Assembly (NCBI RefSeq): GCF_020149765.1
Contig: NZ_CP083808.1
Coordinates: 434,001-498,000 of the forward strand
Origin: Pantoea agglomerans
GTDB taxonomy: Bacteria > Pseudomonadota > Gammaproteobacteria > Enterobacterales > Enterobacteriaceae
Length of the DNA: 64,000 bases
Direction: 5' to 3'
Position 1 is the stretch's first letter. The number at the start of each line of letters is the position of its first letter. The notes below the pieces were generated by a model, which saw only the letters and a list, made by a program, of their open reading frames with translations, was not told where the DNA came from and ran no database searches. Both the position numbers and the translations under genes were made by a program. Positions 33,307 to 41,684 of this stretch are shown here, one piece after another.

Positions 33307-34059
33307 ATGAAAGCCATTGCCAGTTTTTTCTCTGTGGGCCTGCTGGCCCTCTCTGCCGCGCAGTTTGCCTGCGCCGGCGAAACCCATTCTGTCGTACTTG
33401 TACACGGTGCCTTTGCCGACGGCAGCAGCTGGGATCGGGTCATTTCACAGCTTCAGGCCAGAAACTATGAGGTGATTGCCGTACAGCTGCCGCTAACGTC
33501 TCTGCAGGATGACGTCGCCGCCACGCAGCGCGCGATAGCGCGAGCAGAGGGCGATGTTGTGCTGGCTGGACATTCATGGGGCGGGACCGTCATTACCGAA
33601 GCCGGCAACGATAAAAAGGTCAAAGCGCTGGTCTATGTCGCCGCTTTCGCGCCGGACAAAGGTCAGACTACCGCCGACCTGATCGACAGTTATCCGGCGC
33701 CTGCGGGCAGCGCGAGCCTGGCCAAAACCGCTGACGGCTTTCTTTATCTGCCATCAGAGGCGCTGGCCCATGACTTTGCGCCGGATGTGCCTGCCGCACA
33801 GCAAAAGCGTATGTCAGTTACCCAGGGGCCGATTCGCGCCGCCGCTTTTGGTGACACAGTGACGCAGGCGGCCTGGGCGCAGAAGCCGAGCTGGTATCTG
33901 GTCAGCACCCAGGACCGCATGATTAATCCCGAGCTGGAGCGCGCCATGGCGTACAACATCCACGCCCAGACGCGTGAGGTGGCATCCAGCCACGTCTCGA
34001 TGGTAAGCCATCCGGATGAGGTGGCGCGCATTATCACTGCAGCCGTACAGGCCAGGTAA
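33307..34059 (+). CDS. Secreted alpha/beta hydrolase (Ser nucleophile)
   Basis: This 250-residue precursor has a signal peptide (MKAIASFFSVGLLALSAAQF, cut near CAG-ETH) and an alpha/beta hydrolase core: VHGAFADGSSW oxyanion loop, nucleophile GHSWGG (Ser), acid in TQDRMI and His in SSHVSMVSHP. It resembles the EstC/PnbA-type small esterases. ATG 33307 is chosen as it follows TGAGG at 6 nt; ATG 33295 is an alternative. It is followed 10 nt later by the DipZ-like gene. It differs from the 30061 hydrolase in its Ser nucleophile, so the two likely act on different bonds. Confidence 0.87.
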   Translation: MKAIASFFSVGLLALSAAQFACAGETHSVVLVHGAFADGSSWDRVISQLQARNYEVIAVQLPLTSLQDDVAATQRAIARAEGDVVLAGHSWGGTVITEAGNDKKVKALVYVAAFAPDKGQTTADLIDSYPAPAGSASLAKTADGFLYLPSEALAHDFAPDVPAAQQKRMSVTQGPIRAAAFGDTVTQAAWAQKPSWYLVSTQDRMINPELERAMAYNIHAQTREVASSHVSMVSHPDEVARIITAAVQAR

Positions 34060-34069
34060 GGAGCTGACG

Positions 34070-35260
34070 ATGTCACTGTTTATTGCTTTTCTGGCCGGTA
34101 TGCTGACGCTGCTCAGCCCCTGCACCCTGCCGGTCATTCCGTTTGTATTTGCCAGCGTGCGCGGCCGTAAAGGGCAAATGCTGACGCTGCTGAGCGGTAT
34201 GGTCATTATGTTCACCACGGTGGCATTGCTGGCGGCGGTGGCGAGCCAGTGGGTGATTCGCATTACCGCCGCAGGACGCTGGATTGCTCTGCTGTTTCTG
34301 ACCCTGACGGCGCTGACGCTGCTCTCTTCGCGCATCGCGCAGTTTTTTACCCGGCCATTTGTCGCAATGGGTAATCAGCTGAACAGCGCCAGCCACCGTC
34401 ACAGCGGCCTGCTTGCTGCTCTTCTGGCAGGACTGGCAACCGGTTTGCTCTGGTCGCCGTGCGCAGGTCCGGTACTGGGCGCCATTCTCAGTCTGGCCGT
34501 CGTGGCAAAAAATCCGGTATCGATCAGCCTGCTGCTTACCGCCTACGGCAGCGGCGCGGCCGTTATGCTGGGGCTGATCTGGTTGGCCGGACGGAGTCTG
34601 GTGACGCGGCTTCGCCCCGGGCTGGCCTTCACGACGCGTCTGCGCCAGGGAGCCGGCGCGCTGATGCTGGCCTCGGTCGCGCTGATCGGCAGCGGTTCTG
34701 TGAGTCTGCTGCAAAGCGCGCCAGCCTTTGCGCAGACTCTTGAGCAGCATATGAGTCAGTGGATAGCCAAACCGGAACCGGCTGTTCGCCTTGAACCCGT
34801 GGCGATGCCGCAGACCAGCAGCACTTTGCCTTCTCTCGACGGTGGGACAGCGTGGCTGAACGGATCGCCACTCACGCCTGAGAAGCTGAGAGGTAAAGTG
34901 GTCCTGGTGGATTTCTGGACCTATGACTGTATTAACTGTCAGCATACGTTGCCTCACGTCCGCGACTGGGCGAATAAATATCAGGCCCAGGGGCTGGTGG
35001 TGGTTGGCGTACACACGCCAGAATATCCCTGGGAGCGCGATAAGAAAGCCGTGAGTCGTGCCATCAGACAGTGGCAGCTGCCTTATCCCGTCGTGGCAGA
35101 TAATGATTATGCTATCTGGAACCGCTTTGGTAACCAGTACTGGCCTGCGCACTATCTTTTCGATGCGCACGGTCAGTTGCGCTATACCGCCTTTGGCGAA
35201 GGCAACTACGCAGAGCAGGAGAAGGTTATTGAGCAACTGCTGAAGGAGGCCAGGGCATAG
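34070..35260 (+). CDS. DipZ-like protein: CcdA transmembrane domain fused to thioredoxin domain
   Basis: This 396-residue fusion has an N-terminal CcdA/DsbD-beta-type membrane domain (SPCTLPVIPFVFASVRG and GLLWSPCAGPVLGAILS, each with the redox Cys) and a C-terminal thioredoxin-like domain facing the periplasm with active site WTYDCINCQHTLP (CxxC). It should move electrons from cytosolic thioredoxin to periplasmic thiols, and may maintain the exported neighbours. The start follows AAGGAG, overlapping the hydrolase stop. A rho-independent terminator follows at 35309. Lengthier members with an extra C-terminal domain exist in mycobacteria. Confidence 0.9.
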   Translation: MSLFIAFLAGMLTLLSPCTLPVIPFVFASVRGRKGQMLTLLSGMVIMFTTVALLAAVASQWVIRITAAGRWIALLFLTLTALTLLSSRIAQFFTRPFVAMGNQLNSASHRHSGLLAALLAGLATGLLWSPCAGPVLGAILSLAVVAKNPVSISLLLTAYGSGAAVMLGLIWLAGRSLVTRLRPGLAFTTRLRQGAGALMLASVALIGSGSVSLLQSAPAFAQTLEQHMSQWIAKPEPAVRLEPVAMPQTSSTLPSLDGGTAWLNGSPLTPEKLRGKVVLVDFWTYDCINCQHTLPHVRDWANKYQAQGLVVVGVHTPEYPWERDKKAVSRAIRQWQLPYPVVADNDYAIWNRFGNQYWPAHYLFDAHGQLRYTAFGEGNYAEQEKVIEQLLKEARA

Positions 35261-35308
35261 CGGGGAGCTTTTCGATCAGGCTGGCCCGGTGTATCACTCT
35301 CTGTGTTT

Positions 35309-35336
35309 AAGGTCGCCATAAACGGCGACCTTTTTT
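35309..35336 (+). terminator. Rho-independent terminator after dipZ-like gene
   Basis: AAGGTCGCC (35309-35317) and GGCGACCTT (35324-35332) form a 9-bp stem with an ATAAAC loop followed by a run of T. Confidence 0.9.
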
Positions 35337-35355
35337 ATTCAGTAAAGATGAAAAT

Positions 35356-35621
35356 ATGTTGTCAGCAGAAAGGCGTTTTTCAGCTCGTCAGGCCAGCGTC
35401 ACCGCCCGGGGTTCGAGAAAGGCGGTAATCCCCCAGTGCCCTATTTCGCGTCCAGTGCCGGAGCAGGGCGTCTGGGCGGCTTTATCGCTCCGCTACTTAT
35501 TGGCTATGTGGCCAGCATCGGCGGATTTACCGCAGGGCTGGCGACGACTGTTCTCGCCTTTGTTGCCGCGATGATTGTGGTCTGGATGGCACCAGAAACT
35601 AAAGGCGTTAAACTGCAATAA
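35356..35621 (+). pseudogene. MFS transporter C-terminal remnant, frameshifted
   Basis: The end of a sugar-porter/MHS-like MFS protein is recognisable: GRLGGFIAPLLIGYVASIGG, then TTVLAFVAAMIVVWMAPETK, ending at TAA 35621. Upstream, RFSARQASVTARG in another frame resembles the preceding loop. There is no start and at least 300 residues are missing. It lies between two terminators. Confidence 0.7.
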
Positions 35622-35657
35622 TCCTCAAACTCGGACAGGATAATAGATTCCTTACAG

Positions 35658-35688
35658 GGCACGGCTATTCTGGTCGTGCCTTTCTTTC
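35658..35688 (+). terminator. Terminator after MFS remnant
   Basis: GGCACG (35658-35663) and CGTGCC (35675-35680) form a 6-bp stem with TTTCTTT after it. It probably once terminated the now decayed MFS gene. The next 300 bases up to 35985 contain the promoter of the HD-GYP gene; no other gene is visible. Confidence 0.6.
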
Positions 35689-35984
35689 AGTGGCATAACG
35701 TCAAAACTCTCCTCGCCTGCTCTGCTGCAAACTTTTTTGAAACAGGCGGCTATAACAGGGCGCTGGAAATCGCCACGGATAATTCAGATGCCCCGCGACA
35801 GATAACACCTCTGCCATCATTGAGCAACATCATTTTAACCCACCAGCAAAGCGATAATAAATTTTAGCCTCCCCTAAGAACACTTAGCGATGTAATCATT
35901 AGATGAATACTCTTTTGATTTACATCTATTCCAGAAAAGTCCGAAAGCCGTATTATCCTCATTTTTTTAGAACGGTAGAGATAT

Positions 35985-37190
35985 ATGATTTTCAATATCG
36001 GTAACACCTTGATTTTACTCCACAGAGCCCACCGAATAGTCAGGGAGAATACGCTCCTTAACGGTGAGTATTCGGCTTATATCGCGTATCGCCTGTCGCT
36101 GATAATGGGGCTGGATGAAGATTTTTGCGCTAAATCATTAGTTTGCAGCCTGCTGCAGAATTACTCCTCCAGCGCTAAAAAACATATCTGCAGTGAAACA
36201 AAACACGATCGCTCCCCTGAACGAATCAAGTTAAGTGATTGTTCTGTGTTTCAGGAAATCTCTATACCCGCACGTTACCGGGAATATAGCTTTCAGGAGC
36301 TGACAAAACTTAACATAACCAGACAGGAATTATTAATGAGTTCGATTTTAAAAATAAGCGATCTTTTTAATAACATCCTGCAGGAAACTGGTTTTTTAGC
36401 AGATTTAGCAAAAGACAGGATGCTGGCCATACAACACTTTGATTTTAAATATTTCAAAGAGAGGCTTGATGACGAGGATTTTTATCCTGGGCTGGTTACT
36501 GAGCTTGAGAGACTGACCCAGATGGACGATTTCTGGTTTTACCTCAGAGACGATTATATTGAGGGAATGATCAGAACCATGAATTTTAACAATGTCCTCC
36601 CCGCCATGAATGATGAACATGCTCTGAGTCTGGCGCGCCTTCTCTCAACGATTGTTGATATGAAAAGCCCTTTGACCTATCAGCATTCTATTAAGGTGGG
36701 TGAGCTAGCCCGCTTCATCGGCAAAAAATTGCATCTCGATAAAAAAACCTGTAATCGGCTGCATCTTGCCGGTCTGTTGCATGACATCGGAAAAATAAAT
36801 ACAGAGGATGCCATACTAAATAAGTGTGGGAAGCTCACTCCCAGTGAGTACAGAAAAATACAGGCTCACGCAACGGATACCCGAGGTATTCTTCGTAGCA
36901 TAATAATCGACGCAAACGTCGTTGCCTGGGCAGCAGAGCATCATGAGCGGCTTGATGGCTCAGGATACCCCATGAAGAAAACAGGCGAACAGCTTACGCT
37001 ACAAAGTAGAATACTGGCTATTGCTGACGTGTTTCAGGCTCTTTGTCAAAAAAGAAGCTACCGTGACAAGCTTAACCTTGATGAAGTTTTAAAAATTATA
37101 CGCTCGGAATGCGCCCAGAATAAATTGTGCGCTAAAACGTTTGCCGCGTTTGAAGAAAATGCCGAGAAATGCTACAACATCGCTAAGTGA
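35985..37190 (+). CDS. HD-GYP c-di-GMP phosphodiesterase with degenerate N-terminal HD domain
   Basis: This 401-residue cytosolic protein has a C-terminal HD-GYP domain with HDIGKI, HAT, HHERLDGSGYP and ADVFQALCQKRSYRD, so the metal and GYP motifs are complete. An N-terminal domain (about 1-160) resembles an HD fold (HRAHRIVRENTLLNGEYSAY) but lacks the HD pair (LVCSLLQNYSS where LLHDI is expected), so it may be a sensor or dimerisation domain. It should hydrolyse c-di-GMP to pGpG/GMP. It is followed 10 nt later by a GGDEF gene. Codon use is more AT-rich than that of neighbours, suggesting acquisition. Confidence 0.9.
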   Translation: MIFNIGNTLILLHRAHRIVRENTLLNGEYSAYIAYRLSLIMGLDEDFCAKSLVCSLLQNYSSSAKKHICSETKHDRSPERIKLSDCSVFQEISIPARYREYSFQELTKLNITRQELLMSSILKISDLFNNILQETGFLADLAKDRMLAIQHFDFKYFKERLDDEDFYPGLVTELERLTQMDDFWFYLRDDYIEGMIRTMNFNNVLPAMNDEHALSLARLLSTIVDMKSPLTYQHSIKVGELARFIGKKLHLDKKTCNRLHLAGLLHDIGKINTEDAILNKCGKLTPSEYRKIQAHATDTRGILRSIIIDANVVAWAAEHHERLDGSGYPMKKTGEQLTLQSRILAIADVFQALCQKRSYRDKLNLDEVLKIIRSECAQNKLCAKTFAAFEENAEKCYNIAK

Positions 37191-37200
37191 GTTATTATCT

Positions 37201-38595
37201 ATGATTACATCCACACTTAAAAATAAATATGATAAAAAACTCATGGCCATTGTTATTTTTGTGGTGCTTTTCTCCTTAACGTCATACGTCCTGGGGGTAT
37301 TTAGCCATTTAAATAAGATATCGCACAACGCCATGGATACAATAACCGCCGTTTTACTGCACGATCAGGCGGTAAACGACGGAATTGCATCAATGACTTC
37401 TATCTCAACCATGCCGGAGGTCAATTTACAAAAAAAGCCATTAGAATTATCAGGCGTTTTGTACAAGAACAGCAACTTTACCGAAGAGTCATACAATAAG
37501 ATAAGGCCAGTAAGCCTTATTGAGAACTATGTGTCGGAGGAGATATTAAAGAACCGATATTACTCATCGCCAGAGTATGGTTTCGTTTACTTTTTTAACG
37601 GCAAGCAATATCAAAACCTGAAGCCAGAAATGTACTACGATGTCGTTAGCCTGACAGGCAATTTTGCAAGATTTCTGTCGAAAACACAACGCAGTGGCGA
37701 CTTCTGGGATAATCACCTGTCACTTAGCGAGATTTACCAGGACACGGTGACCAAAAAAATGGCCATAACCATTGCCTCACCTGTCCTTAACATTTCCACA
37801 AAAGAGACTATTGGCTTCTTTTATTCAGACATGAGTGAGGAGGAGTTATGGAACCGTGTATCAGCCAAGACTAAACTTCCTGCCTGGCTTAGCATTACCG
37901 TTAATAATATTTCCCAAGATCGTGTGGGTAATTTATGCGTCACTAAAAATTGTGATGTTAACAGCATTATGTTTAAGCTGTCATCTCAACCGCTTGCTGA
38001 CCTCTTTATGATTGAGTCTAGCGTTGATGTTAATGCTCTCATCATGAACAATTTAAAGTTCCTTTTTTTCAGTTTGCTGAGCTTTACGCTGTTACTGCTG
38101 ACCTTTACAAAACTGGCCCAGGTAATTATAAAAGTTCAACGCAAAATGGTAATAGATCCGCTCACTAAGGTCTATAATCGGCAGATTATAGGGTGCTTGC
38201 CCTCTGCAAAATTTAATAGCCTGATTATCTTCGACTGTGATGATTTCAAGCTAATCAATGACCACTATGGGCATATAGCTGGAGATGCCGCTTTAAAGCA
38301 TATAGCGAGCATAATTTCTAAAAACATCAGAAATGAGGATGTGGTTGTTCGTTACGGAGGCGATGAATTCATCGTTCTCTGCACCAAAGATAAAGCAGGT
38401 GCCGCTAAGATGGCAGAAAGAATATCGTCTAAAATCTGTGAGTCCACTTTCGAAACGGATGGGCACAGGTTGCAGCTGTCGCTCTCTTTTGGGGTTGCAC
38501 ACTTCTGCGATAATTTACAGTCTGCCTTATGCTCGGCTGACGAAGTTATGTATGCACAGAAAGCAGAAAAGAAAGAAGAGAAAGCCGAGAGGTAA
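37201..38595 (+). CDS. Membrane diguanylate cyclase (GGDEF) with periplasmic sensor
   Basis: This 464-residue protein has TM1 (about 15-33), a periplasmic Cache-like region of about 240 residues, TM2 (about 285-308), and a C-terminal GGDEF domain with DPLTKVYNR, DCDDFKLINDHYGHIAGD and RYGGDEFIVL. RNED lies 5 residues before GGDEF, an RxxD inhibitory site at canonical spacing, so product inhibition is expected. ATG 37201 is preferred to 37141, which overlaps the HD-GYP gene and lacks a site. The gene pair encodes opposing c-di-GMP activities. It is AT-rich like its partner. Confidence 0.92.
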   Translation: MITSTLKNKYDKKLMAIVIFVVLFSLTSYVLGVFSHLNKISHNAMDTITAVLLHDQAVNDGIASMTSISTMPEVNLQKKPLELSGVLYKNSNFTEESYNKIRPVSLIENYVSEEILKNRYYSSPEYGFVYFFNGKQYQNLKPEMYYDVVSLTGNFARFLSKTQRSGDFWDNHLSLSEIYQDTVTKKMAITIASPVLNISTKETIGFFYSDMSEEELWNRVSAKTKLPAWLSITVNNISQDRVGNLCVTKNCDVNSIMFKLSSQPLADLFMIESSVDVNALIMNNLKFLFFSLLSFTLLLLTFTKLAQVIIKVQRKMVIDPLTKVYNRQIIGCLPSAKFNSLIIFDCDDFKLINDHYGHIAGDAALKHIASIISKNIRNEDVVVRYGGDEFIVLCTKDKAGAAKMAERISSKICESTFETDGHRLQLSLSFGVAHFCDNLQSALCSADEVMYAQKAEKKEEKAER

Positions 38596-38625
38596 TGGAA
38601 CACATCAGCATCTGTTAAATAAAAA

Positions 38626-38657
38626 GCAATTGCGCAGCGAGTTAGCTGCGCAATTGC
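38626..38657 (-). terminator. 13-bp hairpin terminator
   Basis: GCAATTGCGCAGC (38626-38638) and GCTGCGCAATTGC (38645-38657) pair perfectly around GAGTTA. The A-run at 38620-38625 gives a T-run on the minus strand, so it may terminate leftward transcription from the amidohydrolase side; it also closes the GGDEF unit on the plus strand. Confidence 0.7.
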
Positions 38658-38990
38658 AACTTGAGGCTATTAATAGATTTTCTTCCTTAACCTGCAGCAA
38701 ACCAGCCTGTTTCTCTCGCAACCACGCTATATAAAAATCATGTTTTAATTCGGCTCTAATAGTGGCTTCTCCAGAAAAAGCTCCACCGCGGCTGAGAGGA
38801 TATCCCAGCCGAGGCAACGAGCTTTCACTCATAAGTAAATACGCCAGCCGGAAAGGAAAAAAGACGGCAGTAGCCCCTTCTCTTCCTGGTATTTTGCCTG
38901 CTCGCTGTTAGTGAGTGGACGGTGAGGTAAAATCCAGAGCTGCGGTAAAAGCTGTTGCGCTACACATTCCGCACCTGTTGCTAACCTCTG
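38658..38990. other. Gene-free interval with protein-like minus-strand debris
   Basis: No intact gene is supported here. On the minus strand a stretch reads CLGWDILSAAVELFLEKPLL (about 38755-38815) and, in the same frame after one stop, LLPQLWILPHRPLTNSEQAK further upstream, which looks like decayed coding sequence. I do not recognise it. Confidence 0.3.
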
Positions 38991-40388
38991 TCAGTTTGCC
39001 TGCCCCAGCGGCAGAAAGTTTTCGGCAAAGAGGTCAGGCTTATAGCCGGCGGCGGCAAACAGATACTCGCGAGATTCATCAACGGCTGCCCGCAGACGCT
39101 TGCTGTTTACGCCTACGACCTTGCCGTCCTGCTTGACGATGCGTCCGCCGATCATAACGGTATGGATGTTGCTGCGCTCTGCCGCATGAACCACCGTGCC
39201 AAAGGCATTGCCGGATGGATAGAGGTTAAGATCTGCGGCGTTGATCAGAATCAGGTCCGCCTGTTTGCCCGGCGTCAGGCTGCCCACTTTGTGTTGCAGT
39301 CCAGCACAGGCAGCACCATCCACGGTCGCTGCTTTAAGGAGCTGCGCCGCCGGTAGCGTTTTCAGCGCTTGTGCGGAGCCGCAGCAGTGCTGGTGATGCA
39401 TCCCCATCGCCCGCTGCAAATAAAATGCCACGCGCATTTCCATGAACATGTCAGTGCTGTAGGACGTTTCATTATCTACGCTCAGGCCAGGGTTAATACC
39501 GTGACGCTGCGCAGCCTCGATGGCAAACATCCCGTTTTCAATGCCATAGTGGGCATCTGAACGCGGGCAGACGTTGACGCGAACACCCGCTTCCCGCAGG
39601 ATTTTCCATCCCTCGTCAGGCAGTGCCGTGCAGTGGTTAAAAATATTGTCCGGCCCCAGCAGACCTTGCTGGTGCAGCGCCTCAAGCTCAGACGCCATTC
39701 CATCACCAAAGAATTCAGTGACAATCGGCAGTCCCAGCCGACGTGCCTCAGCCCATAGCGCCGGTTCAAGCTGGGCCATCACCGCCAGAGAAACAAGCCC
39801 CTCCGCGTTGTTGCTGAAATACTTCTCCTGCAGACGCTGCCAGTTGCCCGGCCAGTGGCCCCGGTCCCAGTCGCCCGATACCGGTGGCCCCGAGGCGTGG
39901 AGAGCGCGAATGCCTGCATCAAGCAGAGCCTCGACGGCAGCATCAGAATGCGCCGCAGTGCGACTGTTATGGGAATTATCAATGATTGTTGTGATACCCG
40001 CATCGATAGCGCCGAGTGCTGTCAGCAGGTTACCGATATAGATATCGCCAGGACGGTAGTATCTGGCAAAAGAGAAGTGGGTGGCGTTGCTGTAGTCGTC
40101 CAGACAGGTCGCATTAGGGTTGATGCGGCGCAGTTGACCCTCCCAGGAATGGCGGTGAGAATCCACCATCCCTGGCATCGCTATCATATTGCTGGCATCA
40201 ATAACACGGGCACCGCGATCGTCCAGATTCTCTCCCACGGCGCTAAGGGTGGATCCGCTGATAAGAATATCTCCGCGTTCAATATTGCCGATATTTTCAT
40301 CCATGCTGAGTATCGTTGCATTGCGGATCAGCGTCAGAGGCGGGCTGACAGAGGGGTGATTAACAATATTTCTCTGATAGTGGGTCAT
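38991..40388 (-). CDS. Amidohydrolase-family metal-dependent hydrolase (ATZ/TRZ type)
   Basis: This 465-residue protein belongs to the atrazine chlorohydrolase/cytosine deaminase branch: N-terminal beta-sandwich with RNATILSMD, metal motif GMVDSHRHSWEG (HxH), a later IFNHCTALPD His, VNVCPRSDAHYG, SVDNETS with the catalytic Asp, and C-terminal GSLTPGKQADLILI. Members deaminate or dechlorinate rings (triazines, guanine, cytosine, S-adenosylhomocysteine). ATG 40388 is chosen; the frame from 40475 crosses into the regulator's promoter. It is divergent from a LysR regulator, its likely controller. Confidence 0.9.
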   Translation of the reverse strand: MTHYQRNIVNHPSVSPPLTLIRNATILSMDENIGNIERGDILISGSTLSAVGENLDDRGARVIDASNMIAMPGMVDSHRHSWEGQLRRINPNATCLDDYSNATHFSFARYYRPGDIYIGNLLTALGAIDAGITTIIDNSHNSRTAAHSDAAVEALLDAGIRALHASGPPVSGDWDRGHWPGNWQRLQEKYFSNNAEGLVSLAVMAQLEPALWAEARRLGLPIVTEFFGDGMASELEALHQQGLLGPDNIFNHCTALPDEGWKILREAGVRVNVCPRSDAHYGIENGMFAIEAAQRHGINPGLSVDNETSYSTDMFMEMRVAFYLQRAMGMHHQHCCGSAQALKTLPAAQLLKAATVDGAACAGLQHKVGSLTPGKQADLILINAADLNLYPSGNAFGTVVHAAERSNIHTVMIGGRIVKQDGKVVGVNSKRLRAAVDESREYLFAAAGYKPDLFAENFLPLGQAN

Positions 40389-40518
40389 GAAAACGGTCTC
40401 TTTTCGGTTTAAAAGCAGGACGATATGACATTCAATTAGCCGTAAAAAGTGGCCTAATACGTTTTCATAATTCAAAATATACGAACAATTGGCGCTGACT
40501 TCAGGCAGGAAGAAAAAG

Positions 40519-41409
40519 GTGGATCGTATTCAGGCAATGCAGGTCTTTGTTCGGGTGGCTGAAGCCGGAAGCTTTGTGCGCGCGGCAGAAACACTGTCGT
40601 TACCCTCTTCAACGGTAACCAGCACGGTTAAAAATCTGGAAAAATACCTGCAGGTGCGCCTGCTTAACCGGACGACAAGGCGGGTGAGCCTTACGCCCGA
40701 AGGCGCACACTATCTTTCACAGTGCCGTGAAATTCTGGCATTAATTGAACAGAGTGAATTCAGCCTGACGGATTCAGTTAAACGACCTCAGGGACGTCTG
40801 CGCATTGATATGCCCGCCGGGATTGCTCACTTCATCGTTATGCCCCACCTGAAAGATTTTTACCGCCTTTATCCCGATATTTATCTGGCAATCGGAGTAA
40901 GCGATCGTCAGGTCGATCTCATTCAGGAGGGCGTGGACTGTGTCATCAGAACCGGGGCATTAACAGACTCAACGCTGGTTGCCCGTCCTCTGGGTGCCTT
41001 TCGCTGGGTGACCTGCGCCTCCCCTGCCTATCTCAGAGACTATGGCGTGCCCAAAACGCCTGCTGAGTTATCAGAGCATCGGGCAATCCACTATTTTTCC
41101 GGCGCGACCCGACGTTCAAATGAACTGCGTTTTGCCCAGGGTGATGAGATGCTCTCCGTTGCGGTGGATGGTCATGCGGCCGTTAACGAAACCGGACTCT
41201 ATATTAAAATGTGCCTTGAGGGTTTTGGGCTGGCACAGCTTGCTGAAAATGTGGTTTCTGAGCATCTTCAGGAGGGGCGGCTGGTCGAGGTGATGGCAGA
41301 CTGGCAGCCCCCTTCGGTACCCGTCACATTACTCTATCCACATCAGCGTTTTCTTTCGCCCGCTGTGCGCGCGTTTGCTGACTGGATTGCCGGGGTTATC
41401 AAAGTTTGA
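40519..41409 (+). CDS. LysR-family regulator (GTG start)
   Basis: This 296-residue LysR has an HTH in AEAGSFVRAAETLSLPSSTV and an effector domain starting RLRIDMPAGIAHFIVMPHLK. It starts at GTG 40519, 6 nt after AGGAAG, which gives the family-typical DRIQAMQVFVRV beginning; an upstream TTG at 40489 would add ten residues without homology. It is divergent from the amidohydrolase across 130 nt. It is not AmpR, and the co-directional ampC beyond it is separated by 275 nt. Confidence 0.92.
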   Translation: MDRIQAMQVFVRVAEAGSFVRAAETLSLPSSTVTSTVKNLEKYLQVRLLNRTTRRVSLTPEGAHYLSQCREILALIEQSEFSLTDSVKRPQGRLRIDMPAGIAHFIVMPHLKDFYRLYPDIYLAIGVSDRQVDLIQEGVDCVIRTGALTDSTLVARPLGAFRWVTCASPAYLRDYGVPKTPAELSEHRAIHYFSGATRRSNELRFAQGDEMLSVAVDGHAAVNETGLYIKMCLEGFGLAQLAENVVSEHLQEGRLVEVMADWQPPSVPVTLLYPHQRFLSPAVRAFADWIAGVIKV

Positions 41410-41684
41410 GCATGCTGTTTTAGGTGTCTGCTGATCAAAGCAGCCCGCCATTTGTGGCTGCATAGTAAAACAGACTCAATATGAGACATTGCCCGTTTAG
41501 GGGGATGGGGGAGCGGTTTCATTTTTTTACTACAGATAATCCCGGACAGGTCTGGATCACGCCTGCCCTGTGAGTTTATAGGCCTGCTGCTGCAAATATA
41601 ATTGATTGCGACATGTAATAAAAATGTGCAACAGTCATCCCGCCAACTCACAGACAGCCATTTATATACTGGGATGTAAGCAAT

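Noticed and set aside
34073..35236. 387-codon minus-strand frame opposite the DipZ-like gene
   Set aside because: It is Gln/Arg/His-rich, typical of antisense to a GC-rich membrane protein gene; the plus strand has clear CcdA and CxxC motifs.
40519..41409. Assigning this LysR as AmpR for the downstream ampC
   Set aside because: It is co-directional with ampC and divergent from an amidohydrolase, and its sequence is of the CrgA/DmlR type.
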